Source: Microbacterium sp. MYb45
GTDB taxonomy: Bacteria; Actinomycetota; Actinomycetes; Actinomycetales; Microbacteriaceae
Assembly (NCBI RefSeq): GCF_002979655.1
Contig: NZ_PCPG01000001.1
Coordinates: 434,001 to 498,000, forward strand
Reading direction: 5' to 3'
DNA: 64,000 bases
Made by a program: the position numbers and the translations under genes. Below the pieces are notes generated by a model, which had not been told where the DNA came from, made no database searches, and was given only the letters and a program-made list of their open reading frames with translations. How positions within the stretch are numbered: position 1 is the first letter of the stretch; every line of letters starts with the position of its first letter. This document shows positions 48,497-57,693 of this stretch, in pieces.

Positions 48497-50773
48497 TTGG
48501 AAGGTCCTGAAATCACCGCCACCGAGGCCGTTCTCGACAACGGCCGCTTCGGCACCCGCACCATCCGCTTCGAGACCGGCCGCCTCGCGCAGCAGGCTCA
48601 GGGCGCAGTCGCCGCGTACCTCGACGGCGAGACCATGCTCCTCTCGGCCACCAGCGCAGGCAAGCACCCGCGCGAGGGCTTCGACTTCTTCCCGCTGACG
48701 GTCGACGTCGAGGAGCGCTCCTACGCTGCCGGCAAGATCCCCGGCTCGTTCTTCCGTCGCGAGGGCCGTCCCTCCACGGAGGCGATCCTCGTCTGCCGTC
48801 TGATCGACCGTCCGCTGCGCCCGTCGTTCGTCGACGGCCTGCGCAACGAGGTCCAGGTCGTCATCACCGTCATGTCGATCGCTCCGGGCGAGTTCTACGA
48901 CGCTCTCGCGATCAACGCCGCGTCGGCGTCCACGCAGATCTCGGGTCTCCCGTTCTCCGGCCCCGTCGCCGGTGTGCGCCTCGCGTTCATCCCGGGCAAC
49001 GGCCAGAACGACGACCAGTGGGTCGCGTTCCCGACCGCTGAGCAGGTCTCGGAGGCCGTGTTCGACCTGATCGTCGCCGGTCGTGTCGTCACCAAGGCCG
49101 ATGGCACGGAAGACGTCGCCATCATGATGGTCGAGGCCGAGGCGACCGAGGGCAGCTGGAACCTGATCAAGGCCGGCGCCACGAAGCCGAACGAAGAGGT
49201 CGTGGCCCAGGGCCTCGAGGCCTCGAAGCCGTTCATCGCTCAGCTCGTCAAGGCTCAGGCCGAGCTCGCTGCGACCGCATCGAAGGAGCCGGGCGTCTAC
49301 CCGGTCTTCCCGGCGTACAGCCAGGAGGTCTACGACTTCGTCGCCGGCCGCTCCTACGACGAGCTTGTCGGTGTCTACCAGATCGCCGACAAGGTCGAGC
49401 GTCAGACCGCTGACGATGCGATCAAGGACCGCGTCAAGGCCGAGCTCATCGAGGCCACCGAGGCGGGTTCGCTCCCGGCTGCGGCTCCGCTCGAGTTCTC
49501 TGCGGCGTACAAGTCGGTCACCAAGAAGATCGTCCGTGGTCGCATCCTCACCGAGGGCGCTCGCATCGACGGCCGTGGGCTCGCGGACATCCGCCCGCTC
49601 GACGCCGAGGTGCAGGTCATCCCGCGCGTGCACGGCTCCGCGGTCTTCCAGCGCGGCGAGACTCAGATCCTGGGTGTCACCACGCTGAACATGCTCAAGA
49701 TGGAGCAGCAGATCGACTCGCTGTCACCGGTCACGAGCAAGCGCTACATGCACCACTACAACTTCCCGCCCTACTCGACCGGTGAGACCGGCCGTGTCGG
49801 TTCGCCGAAGCGTCGCGAGATCGGGCACGGCTTCCTCGCCGAGCGCGCGCTCGTGCCGGTGCTGCCGAGCCGCGAGGAGTTCCCGTACGCGATCCGTCAG
49901 GTGTCCGAGGCGCTGAGCTCCAACGGCTCGACGTCGATGGGCTCCGTGTGCGCGTCGACCCTGTCGCTGCTGAACGCGGGTGTGCCGTTGCGCGCCCCCG
50001 TCGCCGGTATCGCGATGGGTCTCGTCTCCGACGAGGTCAACGGTGAGACCCGCTACGCGGCGCTGACCGACATCCTCGGCGCGGAAGACGCTCTCGGTGA
50101 CATGGACTTCAAGGTCGCGGGAACGAGTGACTTCGTCACGGCGATCCAGCTCGACACGAAGCTCGACGGCATCCCGACGTCGGTGCTCACGGGCGCGCTG
50201 ACGCAGGCTCGCGAGGCTCGCCTCACGATCCTCAACGTCCTGAACGCTGCGATCGACGCACCTGACGAGATGGCTCCCACCGCGCCGCGCGTCATCAGCG
50301 TGCAGATCCCGGTCGACAAGATCGGTGAGCTGATCGGCCCGAAGGGCAAGACGATCAACGCGATCCAGGACGAGACCGGCGCGCAGATCTCCATCGAAGA
50401 GGACGGCACCGTCTACATCGGTGCGACCGACGGACCCGCGGCCGAGGCCGCTCGCGCCCAGGTCAACGCGATCGCCAACCCCACCAACCCGGAGATCGGG
50501 GAGCAGTTCCTCGGCACCGTCGTGAAGATCGCCACCTTCGGTGCGTTCATCTCGCTGCTCCCGGGCAAGGACGGTCTGCTGCACGTCACCGAGGTGCGCA
50601 AGCTCGCCGGCGGCAAGCGTGTGGAGAACGTCGACGACGTGCTGTCGGTCGGTCAGAAGATCCTCGTCAAGATCACGAAGATCGACGACCGCGGCAAGCT
50701 TTCGCTCGAGCCCGTTCTCGACGATGCTGCCGCCGCTGAGGCAGCGCCCGCCGAAGACGCGGCCGCCGAGTAA
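48497..50773 (+). CDS. pnp: Polyribonucleotide nucleotidyltransferase (PNPase)
   Basis: Phosphorolytic 3'-to-5' exoribonuclease and part of the RNA decay machinery, 758 residues. Two RNase PH-like domains are joined by a helical linker; the first has [31 protein letters not shown], the second [13 protein letters not shown] and [17 protein letters not shown]. They are followed by a KH domain ([18 protein letters not shown] near 600) and an S1 domain ([18 protein letters not shown]) and an acidic Ala/Glu tail. The start is TTG with a good AGAAGGAGA ribosome site. A 17-bp terminator follows. Confidence 0.97.
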   Translation: MEGPEITATEAVLDNGRFGTRTIRFETGRLAQQAQGAVAAYLDGETMLLSATSAGKHPREGFDFFPLTVDVEERSYAAGKIPGSFFRREGRPSTEAILVCRLIDRPLRPSFVDGLRNEVQVVITVMSIAPGEFYDALAINAASASTQISGLPFSGPVAGVRLAFIPGNGQNDDQWVAFPTAEQVSEAVFDLIVAGRVVTKADGTEDVAIMMVEAEATEGSWNLIKAGATKPNEEVVAQGLEASKPFIAQLVKAQAELAATASKEPGVYPVFPAYSQEVYDFVAGRSYDELVGVYQIADKVERQTADDAIKDRVKAELIEATEAGSLPAAAPLEFSAAYKSVTKKIVRGRILTEGARIDGRGLADIRPLDAEVQVIPRVHGSAVFQRGETQILGVTTLNMLKMEQQIDSLSPVTSKRYMHHYNFPPYSTGETGRVGSPKRREIGHGFLAERALVPVLPSREEFPYAIRQVSEALSSNGSTSMGSVCASTLSLLNAGVPLRAPVAGIAMGLVSDEVNGETRYAALTDILGAEDALGDMDFKVAGTSDFVTAIQLDTKLDGIPTSVLTGALTQAREARLTILNVLNAAIDAPDEMAPTAPRVISVQIPVDKIGELIGPKGKTINAIQDETGAQISIEEDGTVYIGATDGPAAEAARAQVNAIANPTNPEIGEQFLGTVVKIATFGAFISLLPGKDGLLHVTEVRKLAGGKRVENVDDVLSVGQKILVKITKIDDRGKLSLEPVLDDAAAAEAAPAEDAAAE

Positions 50774-50789
50774 GCGCAGAGATCGAACC

Positions 50790-50828
50790 GGAACCCGGGT
50801 CCGTCCGTCGTGGACGGGCCCGGGTTCC
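50790..50828 (+). terminator. Terminator after pnp
   Basis: GGAACCCGGGTCCGTCC pairs with GGACGGGCCCGGGTTCC (one T-G wobble), loop GTCGT, followed by GTCGT. Confidence 0.75.
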
Positions 50829-50992
50829 GTCGTATCCGGTGTGACCAAATCGTTATCGGCCGTTTCCGCGCCGTTCCCCGGATTGGTCAGGGCGTTCGAT
50901 GAATTCGCTTACCCTCGAAGTACGCACCGGGGGGTGCAGATCCAGCAGGTACGCAGGTCGGCACGCACCGATCGACGCGGGGGTGAGAGAGT

Positions 50993-52018
50993 ATGCGGTT
51001 GTTCAGCGTAGGCGCAGGAGCGTCGGCCGATCGCGCCCAGCAGCACGCCGAGCACCCGTCCGCACCGATCCCCATCGTCGGACCGGGAATAGGGGAGACC
51101 ATCCGCGTCCCGCTCGGCGAGACCGGCTACGAGACCTTCCCGCTGATGCTGGGCGCCGCCGAGTTCGGCTGGAACGTCGATCTCGAGACCAGCCACGGAA
51201 TCCTCGATCGCTACATGGAGTTCGGCGGTAACGCCATCCATACGGCCGACGGATTCTCCGGCGGGCGCAGCGAGCACATCATCGGCCAGTGGTTGCGGTC
51301 GCGCGGTCGGCGCGATCACGCGGTGCTGAGCGTGCGCATCGGTGCCCACGCCGACAATCCGGGGCTGGGCTCGGTCAACCTCGTACGTGCGGTGGAGGGG
51401 TCGCTCACACGGCTCGGGGTCGAGCGCATCGACGTCCTGTACCTCGACGCGACGCTCGATGCCACGACCAATCTCGAAGACACCCTGGCGACCGTGGAAT
51501 GGCTGTCGGACGCGGGGAAGGTCGGTGCCGTCGGGGCCTTCGGCCTGTCACCGGAGCGACTGGTCGAGGCACGCATCCTCGCCTCGGCCGGATACCCGCG
51601 CATCCAGGTGATCGATGCGCCGTACAACCTCATCCGTCGCCAGCCGTTCGAGGGCGACCTGCGCCTCGTCGCCGGTGCGCAGAACCTCGCGGTGACGCCG
51701 TCTCACGCCCTCGAACACGGGTTCCTCTCGGGGCGCCACCGTAACAAGGCGCTGACCTCGCGCGGCGTGCGCGGCGAGCAGTTGCGCGGGCACTTGAACC
51801 GGCGGGGTATCAAGATCCTGCGCGCACTCGACCAGGTGGCCGAGGAGTTGGCGGTCCCCGTGGCTGCGGTCTCGATCGCCTGGCTGCTCGCTCAGCGCAC
51901 GATCGCGGCACCGATCGTGAACACGTTCGCGACGGAACATGTCGATGAACTCATGCAGGGCGCGGGTGTCTCGCTGTCGCGGAGCCACCTCGCCGAGCTG
52001 ACCCGGGCCGGCAACTGA
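50993..52018 (+). CDS. Aldo/keto reductase fold protein with all catalytic tetrad residues replaced
   Basis: A 341-residue protein that aligns along the AKR TIM barrel, but the Asp-Tyr-Lys-His tetrad is absent. The usual DTADVYGxGxSE region reads HTADGFSGGRSE, giving His83 and Phe88 for Asp and Tyr. The TK(V/F)G strand reads SVRIG (Arg115 for Lys) and DLYQLHRPDP reads DVLYLDATLD (Asp152 for His). The GKVGAVGAFGLSPERL and C-terminal VNTFATEHVDEL segments keep the fold and a possible NADP site. So it is probably not a reductase; a ligand-binding or regulatory role is possible. The first ~35 residues are an unusual polar extension. Confidence 0.82.
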   Translation: MRLFSVGAGASADRAQQHAEHPSAPIPIVGPGIGETIRVPLGETGYETFPLMLGAAEFGWNVDLETSHGILDRYMEFGGNAIHTADGFSGGRSEHIIGQWLRSRGRRDHAVLSVRIGAHADNPGLGSVNLVRAVEGSLTRLGVERIDVLYLDATLDATTNLEDTLATVEWLSDAGKVGAVGAFGLSPERLVEARILASAGYPRIQVIDAPYNLIRRQPFEGDLRLVAGAQNLAVTPSHALEHGFLSGRHRNKALTSRGVRGEQLRGHLNRRGIKILRALDQVAEELAVPVAAVSIAWLLAQRTIAAPIVNTFATEHVDELMQGAGVSLSRSHLAELTRAGN

Positions 52019-52087
52019 GCATCGTCCCACCCGTGACATAGGGTGGGATCAAGGCCCGGCGGATGCTGGCGATGAAGCGAGCGAGTT

Positions 52088-52690
52088 GTGACGCACTACA
52101 TATATCTGGTCAGACATGGTGAACATCAGGATGCGGAGCATGGTCTCGCCGACGGACCCCTTTCTCCCCGAGGGCAGCGTCAGGCCGAGCTGATCGCCGA
52201 CCGACTGTCCGGGCTTCCGCTCGACGCGGTATGGCATTCGCCGTTGCTCCGCGCGAACGAGACGGCTCGAGCGATCGCTGCTCGTCTGCCGTCGGTCGAT
52301 CCTGAGCCCACCGCGCTGCTCTTCGATTGCGTCCCCACCGGGATGACCGAAGAGACTCCCGCGGTGTTCGAGCCGTTCTTCGGCTCGGTCACCGAAGCCG
52401 AGATCGAAGCGGGGCGCGCGCAGATGTCGGATGCGGTCGAGGAGTTCCTCGTGCGCAAGACCGGGGAGGTGCATGAGGTGCTGATCACACACAACTTCGT
52501 GATCTCGTGGTTCGTGCGTGAAGTGCTCGCGGCGCCGGAGTGGCGATGGATGACGTTGAACCAGTCCCACTGCGGTCTGACGGTCATCGCGCAGAAGCAG
52601 GGGCGGCCGTGGACGCTTCTCACGCACAACGACACCGGGCATCTTCCGGTGGAGCTGCGAACGGGAATCCCCGACGCGCTTCTCGTCTGA
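52088..52690 (+). CDS. Histidine phosphatase family protein
   Basis: Phosphoglycerate mutase-like phosphatase, 200 residues. The N-terminal RHGE motif (LVRHGEHQDAE) provides the phospho-accepting His10, with Arg near 55 in HSPLLRANETA and the second His in LITHNFVISW near 138; the expected Glu in the GGES-type position corresponds to the TEAEIEAG region. Substrate unknown; possible roles range from sugar phosphates to nucleotide or protein phosphates. GTG start. TAGGGT (52039-52044) is a possible -10. It lies alone between the AKR-like gene and dapB on the same strand. Confidence 0.85.
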   Translation: MTHYIYLVRHGEHQDAEHGLADGPLSPRGQRQAELIADRLSGLPLDAVWHSPLLRANETARAIAARLPSVDPEPTALLFDCVPTGMTEETPAVFEPFFGSVTEAEIEAGRAQMSDAVEEFLVRKTGEVHEVLITHNFVISWFVREVLAAPEWRWMTLNQSHCGLTVIAQKQGRPWTLLTHNDTGHLPVELRTGIPDALLV

Positions 52691-52756
52691 GAGCTCTCGC
52701 TTCCAGAACGGCGGAGGACCGCCCGCGCGCCCCCGGACGGACCGCGTCCCGCGAAA

Positions 52757-52762
52757 TAGACT
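52757..52762 (+). promoter_or_regulatory. -10 hexamer of dapB (leaderless)
   Basis: TAGACT, 6 nt before the ATG. Confidence 0.5.
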
Positions 52763-52768
52763 GGACGC

Positions 52769-53509
52769 ATGACCACGCAGGTAGCCCTCGTCGGCGGAAC
52801 CGGGAAGCTCGGCACGATCATCGGTGCGGTGATCGATGAGCTCGAGGGCTTCGAGGTGAGCCGCGTGTTGACCTCGTCGAGTGATCTCTCCGAGCTCGAC
52901 GGGGCCGATCTCGTCGTCGATGCCTCGACGCCCCAGGTCAGCATCGAGGTCGTCCGCGCCGCCGTCGAACGGGGCATCAACGTCCTCGTCGCGACTTCCG
53001 GGTGGTCTTCGGAACGGATCGCCCTCGTGCGTCCTCTCGTCGAAGCTGCCGGCACCGGCGCGGTGTTCATCCCGAACTTCTCGCTCGGCTCAGTGCTCGG
53101 GTCGGCACTGGCTGCGGCCGCCGCCCCGTTCTTCGGCTCCGCCGAGATCATCGAAGCGCACCGCGAGACCAAGATCGATTCGCCGAGCGGCACGGCTGTG
53201 CGCACCGCCGAGCTGATCGCGGCGGCCCGCGCGGAGCAGGGCCCTGTCAGCGCTCCGCATGCGGATCAGCGTGCACGGGGGCAGCAGGTCGGCAGCGTGC
53301 CGATCCACTCGTTGCGGCGGCCCGGAGTCGTCGCCAAGCAGGAGGTCATCCTGTCCGGCCCCGGCGAGTCGCTGACGTTCACGCATGACACCACCGATTC
53401 GGCGCTCGCCTATGCGCCGGGGATCCGGCTCGCCGTGCCGTTCGCGGTTCAGGCCGCCGGTGTGGTCGTCGGCCTGGAGAACATGATCGACATCGGCATC
53501 CGCTCGTGA
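52769..53509 (+). CDS. dapB: 4-hydroxy-tetrahydrodipicolinate reductase
   Basis: Reduces 4-hydroxy-tetrahydrodipicolinate to tetrahydrodipicolinate in the lysine/diaminopimelate pathway, following DapA which is encoded 4.9 kb downstream. The 246-residue protein has VALVGGTGKLGTII at the N-terminus for NAD(P)H, VVDASTP at the strand 4 position, GTSGW-like ATSGWSS and the active-site segment EAHRETKIDSPSGTA. The paired His of the usual E(x)HHxxKxDAPSGTA is His-Arg here, keeping the presumed catalytic His and the Lys. Downstream overlap of 4 nt with a small membrane protein gene. Confidence 0.92.
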   Translation: MTTQVALVGGTGKLGTIIGAVIDELEGFEVSRVLTSSSDLSELDGADLVVDASTPQVSIEVVRAAVERGINVLVATSGWSSERIALVRPLVEAAGTGAVFIPNFSLGSVLGSALAAAAAPFFGSAEIIEAHRETKIDSPSGTAVRTAELIAAARAEQGPVSAPHADQRARGQQVGSVPIHSLRRPGVVAKQEVILSGPGESLTFTHDTTDSALAYAPGIRLAVPFAVQAAGVVVGLENMIDIGIRS

Positions 53510-53943
53510 TGTCGCGGATCGGCGTCGGCCTGATGGCCGCGGCGCTGCTCGTCTATCTCGCCGTCGCGATCTGGCTGGCCGTGATGTTCATCTCGGTCGG
53601 CTCTCCGGTGTCCATCGGCATGGGGGTCACACTGCTGGTGCTTGCTCCGATCGGGGCCTGGGCGCTGGTTCGCGAGATGATGTTCGGCTTCGGTGCGGAC
53701 CGCCTCGGACGCCTGCTCGACGCGGAAGGCGGGATGCCTCCGGTGGAGACGGAGCTGACGCCGAGCGGTCGCATCGCCCGCACCGACGCGAATCCGCTCA
53801 TCGCGCGATACGCCGCCGAGGCCGACGCAGCCGGCGATGACTGGCGTGCGCGCTACCGACTGGGCGTCGTGCAGGACGCCGCCGGGCGCCGGAAGGATGC
53901 CAGGGCCAGCATCCGCGAGGCGATCCGCCTCTCGCGGCGCTGA
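53506..53943 (+). CDS. Small membrane-anchored protein with TPR-like C-terminus
   Basis: A 145-residue protein with two hydrophobic helices near 8-33 and 38-58 followed by a soluble domain. The last 45 residues (LIARYAAEADAAGDDWRARYRLGVVQDAAGRRKDARASIREAIRL) look like one or two tetratricopeptide repeats. It overlaps dapB by 4 nt via GTG 53506, with an alternative ATG three bases later, so it is translated with dapB. Function unknown; a role in scaffolding is speculation. Confidence 0.72.
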   Translation: MMSRIGVGLMAAALLVYLAVAIWLAVMFISVGSPVSIGMGVTLLVLAPIGAWALVREMMFGFGADRLGRLLDAEGGMPPVETELTPSGRIARTDANPLIARYAAEADAAGDDWRARYRLGVVQDAAGRRKDARASIREAIRLSRR

Positions 53944-53958
53944 CCCCCGCATCATCCC

Positions 53959-54384
53959 TCAGGCGAGAGTCGCCTCGAGAGTGATCTCGATGCCGGCGAG
54001 GGCCTGCGACACCGGGCAGCCGGTCTTCGCGCCCGCCGCGATCTCCTGGAACGCCTCGGGCGTCAGGTTCGATACCGTCGCGTTCACGTTCAGGTGGCTG
54101 CCCGTGATGCCGACGCCCGGCTTGAAGGTGACCGAGGCCGTCGTGTTGACACGCTCCGGCGGGGTGCCGTTCTCCGCGAGCGCATGGGAGAGCGCCATGC
54201 TGAAGCACGAAGCGTGGGCCGCCGCGATGAGCTCCTCCGGCGTGGTCGTGGTGTCGCTGCCTTCGCTGCGCGCCTTCCAGTTGATCGGGAAGGTGCCGAG
54301 GTTCGACGACGAGAACGCGACCGTGCCCGATCCCTCCATGAGCGATCCGGTCCAGGTGCTGGCGGCTTCGCTGGTGACGGGCAT
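53959..54384 (-). CDS. OsmC family peroxiredoxin-like protein
   Basis: A 141-residue OsmC/Ohr protein that reduces organic hydroperoxides through paired Cys. The first Cys lies in AAHASCFSMALSHAL near residue 60, the second in KTGCPVSQAL near 125. The WKARSEGSD segment is typical of the OsmC subgroup (rather than Ohr). GGAGGA precedes ATG 54384. It is convergent with the dapB unit and not part of a visible operon. Confidence 0.9.
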   Translation of the reverse strand: MPVTSEAASTWTGSLMEGSGTVAFSSSNLGTFPINWKARSEGSDTTTTPEELIAAAHASCFSMALSHALAENGTPPERVNTTASVTFKPGVGITGSHLNVNATVSNLTPEAFQEIAAGAKTGCPVSQALAGIEITLEATLA

Positions 54385-54469
54385 GATTCCTCCGCTTCTC
54401 GGGACCCGCTCGGTGCGCGGGTCACGTAGCGGCCAGCCTACCGAGGGGCCCGGCGGGACGGAACAGGAA

Positions 54470-55045
54470 TCAGGCGGCGGCGGGGCGCCCGATGATGCCG
54501 GCGCGCTGGAGCAGGAGGTAGAGCTGGCAACCGAGGCAGAAGGCGAAGGCGGCGTTCAGGAACGCGGCGATGAAGGCGGCTGCCGTGGCGATCGGGAGCG
54601 CCCACGGGACGCCGAGGAGATGCAGGACGAGACCGATGCCGACGACGAACAGCCCCACGCCCTGGGAGAACCGGGGTGGGCGCGGGTCCTCGAGTTCGGT
54701 CGGCGGTGAGAGTCGCGGGCGGACGAGCGTGCGGAAGACGACGCTCCACGGCGTGGTCCGGGGCGAGACGACACCCCACAGGAACAGGAGGGCGATCACG
54801 ACCGTGAGCAGGAAGCCCGGGTCGAGCGCGCGTTGGGCGGGTGTCGATGATGAGATCACCAAACCACCGGGGACGAACGTGGAATCCGCGAGCGGCTGAT
54901 AGGCGAACCATCCGAATGAGCCCGTACTCGCGGATTCCGTCGATATCCCGATCAATGCCAGGAACGTCGCCACCAGGAGGAGCAACGCGGTGATCGTGGC
55001 GGCGAAGCGCGGACCACGGGGATCGATGCCTTCGGGAGTGCTCAT
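54470..55045 (-). CDS. DUF4395 membrane protein
   Basis: A 191-residue membrane protein with about four helices. It matches the DUF4395 layout: DPRGPRFAATITALLLLVA at the N-terminus (the D-x-R-G/x-PRF motif), a middle RPRLSPP...PRFSQGVGLFVV stretch, and C-terminal CLGCQLYLLL with a CxxC pair. DUF4395 proteins are regularly found next to small thioredoxins in actinobacteria, as here (22 nt from the thioredoxin gene), suggesting a redox relay across the membrane. Confidence 0.85.
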   Translation of the reverse strand: MSTPEGIDPRGPRFAATITALLLLVATFLALIGISTESASTGSFGWFAYQPLADSTFVPGGLVISSSTPAQRALDPGFLLTVVIALLFLWGVVSPRTTPWSVVFRTLVRPRLSPPTELEDPRPPRFSQGVGLFVVGIGLVLHLLGVPWALPIATAAAFIAAFLNAAFAFCLGCQLYLLLQRAGIIGRPAAA

Positions 55046-55066
55046 GTGTGCTCCGGTCTTCGCGCC

Positions 55067-55480
55067 TCAGACGGTGGCGACGGCTTCTGTGAGGGCGTGC
55101 GGGTGGGGAACCCCGTGGATTCGTGCGCGGACCGCGCCGGAACCGTCGACCAGGAACGTCGTCGGCGTCTGCAGCACCCGGTAGCGCGCGGAGAGATCGG
55201 GGCGATGGGTCAGGTCCACCTCGACGTGCGCGAGCCCATCATGACCGGACGCGTAGTCGTGCAGCAGGCGACGGACCTGCGGGCACCGCGCGCACATCTC
55301 GGTGCTGAACTGCACGAGGGTGGCGCGCGAGCCGAGTTCCGCCGACACGACATCCGCGGGGTCGAATCGAAGCGTCCCGCCATCGCGTCGCCGTCCGTCT
55401 CGACGTCGCAGGACGATGCCGATGATCGTCGCGAGCGCGATGAGCACCACGGCGACTCCGAGGGCGAGAGCGGGCGACAT
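55067..55480 (-). CDS. Membrane-anchored thioredoxin family protein
   Basis: A 137-residue protein with one N-terminal helix (about residues 3-23) and a thioredoxin-like domain. [13 protein letters not shown] holds the CxxC pair and [12 protein letters not shown] the cis-proline. After the single helix the basic [10 protein letters not shown] stretch indicates an N-out or N-in orientation to be settled; the positive-inside rule would place the thioredoxin domain in the cytoplasm. TACTCT 6 nt before the ATG supports a start 40 codons inside a longer reading. Co-transcribed with the DUF4395 gene. Confidence 0.85.
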   Translation of the reverse strand: MSPALALGVAVVLIALATIIGIVLRRRDGRRRDGGTLRFDPADVVSAELGSRATLVQFSTEMCARCPQVRRLLHDYASGHDGLAHVEVDLTHRPDLSARYRVLQTPTTFLVDGSGAVRARIHGVPHPHALTEAVATV

Positions 55481-55486
55481 GTGTCG

Positions 55487-55492
55487 AGAGTA
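55487..55492 (-). promoter_or_regulatory. -10 hexamer of the thioredoxin/DUF4395 operon (leaderless)
   Basis: TACTCT on the minus strand, 6 nt before the ATG. Confidence 0.5.
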
Positions 55493-55585
55493 CGTGCTCC
55501 GTCGGGGTGCCGATGCCGATGTTTCCGAGCATGACGAACCCCGGCCCCAACGCGGTGGCTCCGCCCGTGCCCGGGGCGGGGAAGG

Positions 55586-55591
55586 TATCGT
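55586..55591 (+). promoter_or_regulatory. -10 hexamer of thyA (leaderless)
   Basis: TATCGT, 7 nt before ATG 55599. This favours 55599 over an in-frame GTG at 55590. Confidence 0.45.
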
Positions 55592-55598
55592 GGCTGTC

Positions 55599-56408
55599 AT
55601 GAGTGCAGCCGTCCCGACGCCCTACGAAGACCTGCTCCGCGATGTCCTGGAGACCGGCACGCACAAGTCGGATCGGACGGGCACCGGGACCACGAGTGTC
55701 TTCGGTCGACAGATCCGTTTCGACCTGTCGAAGGGCTTTCCGCTCATCACCACGAAGCGCGTGCACTTCAAATCCATCGCCTACGAGCTGCTGTGGTTCC
55801 TGCAGGGCGACTCCAACGTCGGATGGTTGCGGGAGAACGGCGTCACGATCTGGGACGAGTGGGCGGACGAGTCCGGCGACCTCGGGCCGGTCTACGGTGT
55901 GCAGTGGCGGTCGTGGCCGACGCCTGACGGCGGCAGCATCGACCAGCTCTCCGAGGTGATCGAGCAGATCCGGCGTTCGCCCGATTCGCGCAGGCTCATC
56001 GTGTCGGCGTGGAACCCGGCTGATATCCCCGACATGGCGCTCGCTCCCTGTCACGCGCTCTTTCAGTTCTACGTCGCCGACGGCAAGCTCTCGTGCCAGC
56101 TGTATCAGCGCAGCGCCGACATGTTCCTCGGGGTGCCGTTCAACATCGCCTCCTACGCCCTGCTCACGATGATGATCGCGCAGCAGGTGGGGCTCGAGCC
56201 CGGTGACTTCGTATGGACGGGCGGCGACTGCCACGTCTACGACAACCACGTCGAGCAGGTGCGCGAGCAGCTGAGCCGTGAGCCGTTCGAATCCCCGACG
56301 CTCCGATTCGCGCGCAAGCCCGAGTCGATCCTCGACTACCGGTACGAGGACTTCGTGGTGGAGGACTATCAGCATCACGCGCCGATCCGCGCGGCGGTGG
56401 CGGTATGA
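55599..56408 (+). CDS. thyA: Thymidylate synthase
   Basis: Methylates dUMP to dTMP with methylene-tetrahydrofolate, 269 residues. [17 protein letters not shown] near residue 25, [22 protein letters not shown] with catalytic Cys151, the [23 protein letters not shown] block and GDCHVYDNH are the classical ThyA signatures. A flavin-dependent ThyX is not visible in this window. thyA, folA and a short-chain dehydrogenase gene follow with 4-nt and 1-nt overlaps, so the folate cofactor is regenerated by the next gene product. Confidence 0.96.
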   Translation: MSAAVPTPYEDLLRDVLETGTHKSDRTGTGTTSVFGRQIRFDLSKGFPLITTKRVHFKSIAYELLWFLQGDSNVGWLRENGVTIWDEWADESGDLGPVYGVQWRSWPTPDGGSIDQLSEVIEQIRRSPDSRRLIVSAWNPADIPDMALAPCHALFQFYVADGKLSCQLYQRSADMFLGVPFNIASYALLTMMIAQQVGLEPGDFVWTGGDCHVYDNHVEQVREQLSREPFESPTLRFARKPESILDYRYEDFVVEDYQHHAPIRAAVAV

Positions 56409-56881
56409 CCTGGGTCGGGCTCATCTGGGCCGAAGCCCACGGCGGCGTGATCGGCGCCGAGGGGGGCATGCCCTGGCACGTGCCCGAAGACCTGGCGCAC
56501 TTCAAGGACGTCACGCTCGGGACGCCGGTGGTGATGGGGCGCAAGACCTGGGACTCGCTCCCTGAACGATTCCGTCCGCTGGCCGGCCGTGACAACATCG
56601 TGGTGACCCGTCAGCAGGACTGGTCGGAGGGGGGTGCCCGCCGCGCAGCCACCGTCGCTGAAGCCGTCCGCGGCCTGGACCGGGTGTGGATCATCGGCGG
56701 CGCGGAGATCTTCCGTCAGGTGATCGGCGACGCCGACCGGCTCGAAGTCACCGAGCTCGATCTCGATGTCGACGGCGACGCGTACGCGCCGGCCAAGACC
56801 GGGTGGCGACTCGTCGACGAGGGGGAGTGGCAGACCTCCCGCACCGGCATCCGCTACCGCTTCCTCGGATACGAGCGCTGA
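56405..56881 (+). CDS. folA: Dihydrofolate reductase
   Basis: Reduces the dihydrofolate left by thymidylate synthase back to tetrahydrofolate, 158 residues. [22 protein letters not shown] contains the Trp24 and the Asp29 equivalent of E. coli Asp27; [12 protein letters not shown] follows at about 43-54, then [10 protein letters not shown] near 98. It overlaps thyA by 4 nt and ends at the ATG of the next gene with a 1-nt overlap, so translational coupling is likely. Confidence 0.95.
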   Translation: MTWVGLIWAEAHGGVIGAEGGMPWHVPEDLAHFKDVTLGTPVVMGRKTWDSLPERFRPLAGRDNIVVTRQQDWSEGGARRAATVAEAVRGLDRVWIIGGAEIFRQVIGDADRLEVTELDLDVDGDAYAPAKTGWRLVDEGEWQTSRTGIRYRFLGYER

Positions 56882-57642
56882 TGCCCACCGCTTTGATCAC
56901 CGGCGCAAGCGCCGGAATGGGGGCAGAGTTCGCCCGCCAGCTCGCCCGCCGCCGCGCCGATCTCATCCTCGTCGCGCGTTCCGAGGCCGCGCTGGAGCAG
57001 CTGGCGGCCGAGCTGCGCAGCGAGTACGGGGTGGCAATCGAGGTGCTCCCCGCCGACCTGGTGGACGAAGCGGGGGTCGAGAGCGTCGCTGCTCGGCTGC
57101 GCGACACCGCGGATCCGGTCGATCTGCTCGTGAACAACGCCGGATTCGGGTTGCCGCTCCGCTTCGCCGACAACGACATCGACGATGAGGTGCGGCACCT
57201 CCGGGTGCACGTCGAGGCGTCGATGCGTCTCATGCACGCCGCTCTGCAGTCCATGCGCGGACGAGGTGGCCGCATCATCAACGTGGCCTCCGTCGCCGGC
57301 TTCATCTCCCGCTCCACCTATTCCGCGTGCAAGTCCTGGTTGATCGGTTTCAGTCGATGGGCGAACGCGGAGTATGCGCGCGACGGGGTGAGCGTCACCG
57401 CCCTCTGCCCCGGATTCACGCACACCTCGTTCCACGAGCGGATGGGCCTCGCCGTGGGCGAGGAGGGCGTGCCCGGCTTCATGTGGTTGAACGCCCGCGA
57501 CGTGGTCCGCACGGGATTGCGCGATGCAGCCCGTGGCAAATCCGTGTCCATTCCGTCGCTGCGGTACAAGGCGATCGTGGCGTTGACGCGTGTGCTGCCG
57601 AGTTCGCTGACCTCGGGCGTCGCGCGACGCGGCCGTGTCTGA
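56881..57642 (+). CDS. Short-chain dehydrogenase/reductase
   Basis: Classical SDR of 253 residues. TGASAGMGAEFA at residues 7-18 binds NAD(P), VNNAGFG at 84-90 is the family NNAG motif, and the catalytic residues are Ser137, Tyr147 and Lys151 (YSACK). The FisH-like features CPGFTHTSFHERMG and a C-terminal Arg-rich tail place it near the SDR_c1 group that acts on short acyl or ketone substrates. Physically tied to thyA-folA but with no folate-specific feature; the link may be only transcriptional. Confidence 0.88.
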   Translation: MPTALITGASAGMGAEFARQLARRRADLILVARSEAALEQLAAELRSEYGVAIEVLPADLVDEAGVESVAARLRDTADPVDLLVNNAGFGLPLRFADNDIDDEVRHLRVHVEASMRLMHAALQSMRGRGGRIINVASVAGFISRSTYSACKSWLIGFSRWANAEYARDGVSVTALCPGFTHTSFHERMGLAVGEEGVPGFMWLNARDVVRTGLRDAARGKSVSIPSLRYKAIVALTRVLPSSLTSGVARRGRV

Positions 57643-57681
57643 GGAGCGTCACCGCGTCCGCATGACCGCGACCCGAACCGA

Positions 57682-57687
57682 TACGCT
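57682..57687 (+). promoter_or_regulatory. -10 hexamer of dapA (leaderless)
   Basis: TACGCT, 6 nt before the ATG. Confidence 0.5.
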
Positions 57688-57693
57688 GGGTCT

